39,047 nucleotides of DNA, from assembly GCF_006636215.1 (NCBI RefSeq), contig NZ_VIFM01000085.1:1-39047 (forward strand), given 5' to 3'. The notes under the pieces were generated by a model. That model was not told the DNA's origin and made no database searches. It saw nothing but the letters and a program-made list of their open reading frames with translations. Positions 33,941 to 39,047 of this stretch are shown in pieces; positions within the stretch are counted from its first letter, which is position 1; each line of letters opens with the position of its first letter. This DNA comes from Myxococcus llanfairpwllgwyngyllgogerychwyrndrobwllllantysiliogogogochensis (GTDB taxonomy: Bacteria > Myxococcota > Myxococcia > Myxococcales > Myxococcaceae). The position numbers and the translations under genes were made by a program.

Positions 33941-36900
33941 GCCTGGGTGAGATTGGTGAAGTCGCAGGCGGCGGGAAGGCATGAGACCGGCGCGGCGTTC
34001 GCGGGGGCCAGGTGGATGACGCGCTCGTGGGGATTCGAGTGCTCCAGGGTGCCCACCCCCGCGCCGTCGTCCGTGAGGTAGGCGGTGCGCCCATTGGCCT
34101 TCAGCTTGACGGTCCTCACCACCCCCGACACCGGGAGGGTGATGTCGTAGGAGTCGTCGTCGGTGACGCCCGCAACGGCATACAGGCCATTATAGGCATA
34201 CGTGCCTCCGACGTGGTTGCCGTCGGTGATGGTGACCGTGCCCGCGCCCAGGTCGTGGCTCACCGCGTGGGTCACCGTGCAGGAGGTGCCGTCATCATCC
34301 AGGGTGATGGCCACGGGGCCCGCCCCCATGCCGGTGTCCGCCATTCCGGCGACGCCGAGGTGGACGGCGCCGGTGGTGATGGCCAACTCGTAGCTCGTCT
34401 CATCGATGACCTGAGCGGTCTGGTGGTGCCCGTTCAGCGCCGCGATTCCCATCACGCTGAGGGTGACGCCATGCCTGGGGGTTCCCTGGGCGGGAGCCGC
34501 CGGTCCGGCGATGGCCAGCGGGGTTCGCGTCACCTGCGAGGTGATGTTCTGGACCGCGGCGGCGGGAGCGCCCAGGGGCAGGGCATAGTGGTTGGAGTCC
34601 ACCACGGTGGCGGCATGCGCCGCGTTCAGCGCGATGACCGCGGCGCCGTTGATGGTGACGATGGGCGCGCCCTTGAGGCCATGGTTGGGGTGACGCGCCA
34701 CCGCCTGGTTGCCCATGTGGTCCACCACCGTCACCGGGACGAAGAGGTCCACCTCATCCTTGCGATAGACCTTCTCGTTGCGCGGAAGCGTGCGCAGCGA
34801 GGGGGTGCCGCCCACGTTCGCGAGCGTGCGCTCGCCGTCGTGGAAGTGGCCGGTGGAGCCCACCAACTCCACCTGGGCCGTGCCCCAGAAGCCGTCGGCT
34901 TGCGTCTGGCGCAGGAGGCTTTCGGTGGGGGCCTTGTCCAGCAGCGTGACGTTGTTGCCGGCGACCTGCCCGGTGACTTCCGCCGCCGCACCCTGGGACA
35001 CGTCCAGGAGGGACCAGTCCGCGTCCAGGTTCCGGGCGACAGGGTGGGCGCCGTCGTAGGCGGGCACGCTGGCGCCCTGGAGCTTCACCATTCGCAGCCC
35101 TCGTCCATGGTTCGCGTGGGTGACGACACTTCCCGTGAGGTCCGCGTCCAGGACGACATCCACCCCGCCCAGCTTCGCCGTCGCATGCACGTTCACCGGG
35201 CTCGTCTTGTCCGTGCGGTAGGTGTTCGCGTCGACAATCTCGACGACCCGCTGAGGCCCGTCGAGTGATGGGTCCGTGCTCTCCGTGACGACCACCGGAC
35301 CCAGCCCGCGTCCATGGGCCAGGTGGGTGACGATGGTGTCGGTGCCGTCATCGTCCAGCGTCACCGCCGTGCCGTCCACCTGGGCGGCCTCGCCGTTGGC
35401 CACCGCGCTGGTGAAGCGCAGCTTGTAGTGGTCCGCGTCGATGATTTCCGTCACCTCGTGGTCGCCATCCCACGCGCCGGCCGAGGAGCCGTCGACGTGG
35501 ACGCAGCCCAGCGTGGCGCCCTGGCCGGGGTGGTGAAGCAGGCACTGGCCCTCGGGGAAGTCCATCAGCGTCACGCGCACGCCCACGCTCGGCAGCGTGT
35601 GCACGTGGTTCGCTCCCGCGCTGGCATCCAGCCGGTAGTGATGGGCGTCGACGACGGTGGCGTTGCGCGCGCCATCCAGGAGTGCCACGCCCGTGCCACG
35701 CAGCCTCACCTGCTTCGTCCCCACGAGCCCATGGGCCGGGTGGTGCACCAGGCATTCGCCCGCGGGGAAGGTGAGCAACTCGGTGGCCTCGACGACGGGA
35801 GCGCCGCCGCCCGGGGGCATGGAGGTCCCCGTGGCGCGTGGCCCCACGCCGAGCACGGGCTCCGGGACGGGCTTCGCGGCCACGGGATGTTGGGACGCGG
35901 GCGGCTTCTGGCAATGCACGAGTTGGAGCGGCAGCGGGCCTCCGTTCGTGTGGACCACCTGCACGGACGCGCGGGCCTGTCGCTCCGCTTCCTGGCTGGC
36001 CAGGATGGCGGGCTGCCGCAGCCGCTGCACGATGCCGTTGATGAGGCGAGAGGCCGCGCTGCGATTGGGCTCGCCGCGCGCCGCGAGAATCGCGTCGCGG
36101 AGGGCCATCTTGGTCGCCGCCGTGGGATGGAGGTTCACGAAGGCCGCGCCCGTCATTTCCGTCTCGGCCTCGTCCGCCACGTCGGCCGCGGAGTTGCCGG
36201 TCACCTTGCTCGCGGCCTCCGCCGCGCCCCCGACGAGCGTCGCCGCCTGGGCCTGGGCGTAGCAGTGGGAGACACGCGCGGCGGCCTGCTCATACGCCGT
36301 GGTGGCCGCCTGGATGTTCGTCGCGGCGAGCCCTACGGGCGGCGTCCCGGGTCCCCTCCAGCCCAGCAGGCAGTGGCGACGCTGGCCCACCACGCCGTTG
36401 AGCTCCATGCGCATGGGGGAGGAGTCATTCTTGTGATGGCATTGATCGACGGTGTAGTAGCCGGCGACGCCAGGGACGGGCTGCAGCGGCATCTGCGTCA
36501 GCGCCGCGGGGAAGCCGCCACCGTCGTACTTGCGCAGGCGGACCTGGATGCCGGGTGTGCGCGCGGGGCCCGGGTCCACGACCAGCGCGTCGCCGGTGGG
36601 CACCGCGATGAGCGTCACGGTGACGCCCGCGGTGGCGACCTTGTTCACGGTGGGCGTCGCCGTGGCGTTGGTGGACAGGGGCCAGATGTAGTGGTCCTCG
36701 TCCAGCACGGTGACAGGGTTCAGGCCCACGCCGTTCAGGTTGACCTGGGGCGCGCCGTGGGCGTCCAGGCCGTGCCGCTCGTGGCGGACGAGGCAGTGGT
36801 TGGCGGGCAGGTGGTAGACGGCGGCTGGCGCTCCATCCAGGGTGCCATCCGCGTCCAACTGGCTGGCCAGGACGGAGAGCGGCGCCGCGACGTAGTTCTT

Positions 36901-39047
36901 GTCACACCGGTGGATGGCGATGGCCGGGTTGTCGTTGGACGTCCCGGCGATGGCCACGATGTCTCCATCCGAGAGGCCGTGCCCGGGCTTGCGAATGAAG
37001 CACCAGGTGTTCGGACCCGCGTCGAAGACGCGCACGGCGCAGGTGGACAGGATGCCCGCTTCGACCCTCGGCGTGCCGTCGCGAGGCACCGGGAAGGTGT
37101 AGTGGTCCTCGTCCAGCTTGTGGATGGGGTGCGGCCCCGCGTTGTAGACCGCATGCGCGGCCCCGCTCAGGGTGACGTTGTCGTTGTGTTCCTTTCCATG
37201 GCGGGGGTGGACCACGAGGACGTTCGTGTTCGTGTTGATGAGGGTGACGTCGATGTCCTCCGCCGTCTTCTGGACGTAGTGGTAGCCGCGCACGCGGTAC
37301 ATGTCGACGGCTTCGGGGAAGGGGTGTCCCGCGCCGCCGTTCTTCGCGTAGCCGTGCTTGCCGACCTTGTTCTTGAGGCTCCCCGTGAAGAAGATGCCGT
37401 AGGAGTACACCACCGTGGGCGGCAGGCCGTGCAGCGGCGGCGCGGCGAGCGGGATGTACTTCTCCTCCAGGCCGTCCTTGGCGCCATGGTGGGCCGCGAG
37501 GATGCCGACCACCTTGCCGTCCAGGTCTCCCGCGCGACACGAGGCGATGTGCTGGAACATCGCATCGCCAGTGAGCAGGACGTAGCGCTCTTCCGGGAAC
37601 AGCTCTGGCCGCGTGCCGCCCGCGTCGAGCGCCCGGCGCTGGCCGATGGGCGGCGCGTTGCTGTCGTCCTGCACGCGCACCAGCGCCGCGAGGCCAATCT
37701 CGTTCTTGTCGATCTCCCTGTTGTGGTGGCCCGGCCAGTCCGCGCGCAGCACGAAGCCCCAGGGGTATTCCTCGAAGCAGAGCTGGTTGTTGGAGATGAC
37801 GCGGACGTGGGTCAGCGCGTTGAAGAAGTTCCTGTCACTGGTGACGGGCTTGTTCTCGATGACCAGCCAGGGCAGGTGCATGGCCTGCGGCTTCTCCACC
37901 GCGAGCTGCCGGTGGTCCGTGTCGAAGTGCGACAGGATGACCACGGGGTTGCCGGCCATGCAGGGCTGGTAGTTCGTCGGGCGCGTGTACTTGTGGGACT
38001 TGTCGTCCCCCAGGCCGAAGTCGAAGTAGGCGAACGGGTGGCCATTCGCGTCGAAGAGGGCGTTGCAGTTGCCCTGACCGATGTCGAACACGCCGACATA
38101 GGACACGTGCTGGTTGAGGCTGGTGCTCTGCTGGCCCGTGCTGTCCTCGGGGCGGATGGAATAGATGCGCGCCAGCTCCTTGCCCTGGTCCCCAATCGCC
38201 TCCAGCTCCAGCACCCACCAGGTCTGCTCGGGCCCGAACTTCAGCGAGGGGAACTGCCGGTAGCACGACACCTCCAGGGGGCCGTTGTCGACGTCCATGG
38301 TGGGACGGGTGGACGAAACCCTGACCCGGAACCAGATGCCTTCCTGGATGTGGAACTTGCTGTTCCCCACGACGACGGTGACGGTGGGGACTCCCGCCTC
38401 ATGGCGGTAGCCGTCCGCCTGGAACTCCAGCTCCCAGAGGGGCGTCCACCGGTTCTGGCGATGGAAATCCTGTCGCTCCAGCTCCGCGCGCTCGTCGAAC
38501 CACTCCTCCTCGACGAGGTCCAACCACACCAGGGCGCGCTCCCCTGTGTCATCGGGTTCGTACTTGCTGGCGGTGGCATAGAACCAGCCCTCCGTCTCCT
38601 CGGGGCCCTCGTCCTCCTCCATCTCAGGGACGAAGGGGGGCGGTGAAGGGGGGTCGCAGGGGAGGACCACCAGGTCGACGTCCATCGAGGACGACGCCCG
38701 CGGAGGGAAGAACGGGTACTCGGGCTCTCCTGTCCGCGCGTACCTGTACCGAGTGCGTTTCTTGTCGTGGATGATGGGGGACTGGGAGTCGTCCCCACTG
38801 TCGTCATCACTGTCGTCGTCGCTGTCGTCGCTTTCCGAGCCCGAAGGCGGATCCCAGTTCCCGTGAACGCGCTTCTGTCCACCGTCCAGGGCCTTGGGCC
38901 CCTTCAGTCGGGTGGAGGGGCGCCACTCTCCTGGGACGACGGCCTCGGTCTCGGAGTCGCTGTCGTCCGTCAGGTTCGGCTCGTCCTCCAACGGGGGCGG
39001 GAAGGTGCCACTCGCGGGGGTCCTCTGCTTGTGGGGCGGCTCTCCAT
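33937..39047 (-). CDS. Giant ComEC-like metallo-beta-lactamase protein with beta-repeat tail (5' partial)
   Basis: The frame is open to the window end, so the N-terminus is missing; numbering here starts at a TTG at 38991 (1684 residues). Residues 1-75 include a Ser/Asp-rich run. After a roughly 200-residue uncharacterised domain comes a metallo-beta-lactamase fold (about 297-575) of the ComEC/Rec2 branch: VGVFDIGQGNCNALFD, metal motif SHFDTDH (354-360, HxDxDH variant), LLTGDAMF, AAHHGAKDG and GHPFPEAV. The rest holds about 12 repeats of roughly 60 residues, split by a helical Ala-rich block (885-1010). No signal peptide or membrane helix is seen. Substrate and role are unknown. It overlaps the peptidase start by 4 bases. 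Confidence 0.8.
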   Translation of the reverse strand, partial: GEPPHKQRTPASGTFPPPLEDEPNLTDDSDSETEAVVPGEWRPSTRLKGPKALDGGQKRVHGNWDPPSGSESDDSDDDSDDDSGDDSQSPIIHDKKRTRYRYARTGEPEYPFFPPRASSSMDVDLVVLPCDPPSPPPFVPEMEEDEGPEETEGWFYATASKYEPDDTGERALVWLDLVEEEWFDERAELERQDFHRQNRWTPLWELEFQADGYRHEAGVPTVTVVVGNSKFHIQEGIWFRVRVSSTRPTMDVDNGPLEVSCYRQFPSLKFGPEQTWWVLELEAIGDQGKELARIYSIRPEDSTGQQSTSLNQHVSYVGVFDIGQGNCNALFDANGHPFAYFDFGLGDDKSHKYTRPTNYQPCMAGNPVVILSHFDTDHRQLAVEKPQAMHLPWLVIENKPVTSDRNFFNALTHVRVISNNQLCFEEYPWGFVLRADWPGHHNREIDKNEIGLAALVRVQDDSNAPPIGQRRALDAGGTRPELFPEERYVLLTGDAMFQHIASCRAGDLDGKVVGILAAHHGAKDGLEEKYIPLAAPPLHGLPPTVVYSYGIFFTGSLKNKVGKHGYAKNGGAGHPFPEAVDMYRVRGYHYVQKTAEDIDVTLINTNTNVLVVHPRHGKEHNDNVTLSGAAHAVYNAGPHPIHKLDEDHYTFPVPRDGTPRVEAGILSTCAVRVFDAGPNTWCFIRKPGHGLSDGDIVAIAGTSNDNPAIAIHRCDKNYVAAPLSVLASQLDADGTLDGAPAAVYHLPANHCLVRHERHGLDAHGAPQVNLNGVGLNPVTVLDEDHYIWPLSTNATATPTVNKVATAGVTVTLIAVPTGDALVVDPGPARTPGIQVRLRKYDGGGFPAALTQMPLQPVPGVAGYYTVDQCHHKNDSSPMRMELNGVVGQRRHCLLGWRGPGTPPVGLAATNIQAATTAYEQAAARVSHCYAQAQAATLVGGAAEAASKVTGNSAADVADEAETEMTGAAFVNLHPTAATKMALRDAILAARGEPNRSAASRLINGIVQRLRQPAILASQEAERQARASVQVVHTNGGPLPLQLVHCQKPPASQHPVAAKPVPEPVLGVGPRATGTSMPPGGGAPVVEATELLTFPAGECLVHHPAHGLVGTKQVRLRGTGVALLDGARNATVVDAHHYRLDASAGANHVHTLPSVGVRVTLMDFPEGQCLLHHPGQGATLGCVHVDGSSAGAWDGDHEVTEIIDADHYKLRFTSAVANGEAAQVDGTAVTLDDDGTDTIVTHLAHGRGLGPVVVTESTDPSLDGPQRVVEIVDANTYRTDKTSPVNVHATAKLGGVDVVLDADLTGSVVTHANHGRGLRMVKLQGASVPAYDGAHPVARNLDADWSLLDVSQGAAAEVTGQVAGNNVTLLDKAPTESLLRQTQADGFWGTAQVELVGSTGHFHDGERTLANVGGTPSLRTLPRNEKVYRKDEVDLFVPVTVVDHMGNQAVARHPNHGLKGAPIVTINGAAVIALNAAHAATVVDSNHYALPLGAPAAAVQNITSQVTRTPLAIAGPAAPAQGTPRHGVTLSVMGIAALNGHHQTAQVIDETSYELAITTGAVHLGVAGMADTGMGAGPVAITLDDDGTSCTVTHAVSHDLGAGTVTITDGNHVGGTYAYNGLYAVAGVTDDDSYDITLPVSGVVRTVKLKANGRTAYLTDDGAGVGTLEHSNPHERVIHLAPANAAPVSCLPAACDFTNLTQA
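34132..35796 (-). repeat. Eight tandem beta-rich protein repeats in the giant protein
   Basis: Eight units (starting about residues 1066, 1137, 1207, 1276, 1345, 1417, 1487, 1559) share the plan: strand, 'V-H--HG', strand with G, 'DG/NG', then 'VVDA-HY-L'. Clear examples are VTHLAHGRGLGPVVVTE and VTHANHGRGLRMVKLQG. The pattern resembles the E1-FCCH-like repeats seen in phage tail proteins. Confidence 0.7.
36667..37251 (-). repeat. First block of three beta-rich repeats after the lactamase domain
   Basis: Three units (about residues 581, 652, 725) show VVHPRHGK, RKPGHGLSDGDIVAIAG and VRHERHGLDAHG with LDEDHY endings in the first and third, the same plan as the later eight. A degenerate fourth unit may follow at about 790-850. 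Confidence 0.6.

Noticed and set aside
35314-38646. 1110-codon plus-strand open frame antisense to the giant lactamase-repeat gene
   Set aside because: No recognisable protein; the minus strand has clear catalytic motifs and repeats.
33937-39047. ComEC DNA-uptake channel
   Set aside because: Only the lactamase domain resembles ComEC; the membrane channel domain is absent in the visible part and the tail is made of beta-repeats.

Overview
The window reads as a chromosomal segment of a myxobacterium (Myxococcus/Corallococcus-type, family Myxococcaceae). This is inferred from the very high GC, strong G/C bias at third codon positions, many lipoproteins with 'PDAG/PDSG' linkers, a proline-rich membrane protein of the kind attached to myxobacterial Ser/Thr kinases, and an orphan DUF2169/ketosynthase-like/DUF4150 type VI secretion cassette. 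No rRNA, tRNA, CRISPR array or insertion sequence was seen.

Layout. (1) 1-8957: a proline-rich single-pass membrane protein (possibly cut at its 5' end), a CstA-type peptide/pyruvate permease, a membrane-anchored spermidine-synthase-like protein, a convergent HIT hydrolase, then an operon of HPr kinase (hprK), rapZ and the manganese exporter mntP. (2) 9108-12215: a co-directional flavin monooxygenase, short-chain dehydrogenase and TetR-family regulator, with palindromes in front. (3) 12415-16513: a lower-GC, probably acquired type VI secretion effector cassette made of a DUF2169 adaptor, a thiolase-fold protein that has lost its catalytic residues, a PAAR-like DUF4150 protein with a C-terminal deaminase-like toxin region, and a SUKH-type immunity protein.

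(4) 30763 down to 16616, all on the minus strand and mostly joined by 4-base stop/start overlaps: a roughly 14-kb beta-glucan utilisation operon. It encodes a glycan-binding-like lipoprotein, a ROK repressor, a GH16 laminarinase lipoprotein, a complete Opp-type ABC importer (binding lipoprotein, permease, a permease fused to an ATPase, a second ATPase), a cytoplasmic GH1 beta-glucosidase, a 1111-residue protein joining a glycosidase TIM barrel to an outer-membrane beta-barrel-like region, and two more lipoproteins. Three copies of one palindrome lie upstream of the first gene. The inferred flow is: surface GH16 cuts the glucan, the barrel fusion trims or passes fragments through the outer membrane, the ABC importer takes up oligosaccharides, GH1 hydrolyses them, and ROK senses the sugar.

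(5) 31518-39047: a Tat-exported intradiol dioxygenase-like protein and, on the opposite strand, a three-gene cluster. That cluster holds a giant ComEC-like metallo-beta-lactamase protein with about 12 beta-rich repeats (running off the window) and two paralogous trypsin-like proteins, one with an intact Ser catalytic motif and one with the Ser lost. A short C-terminal-looking coding fragment lies between the two. This cluster is the least familiar part of the window. It resembles a conflict or signalling module but its function is unknown.
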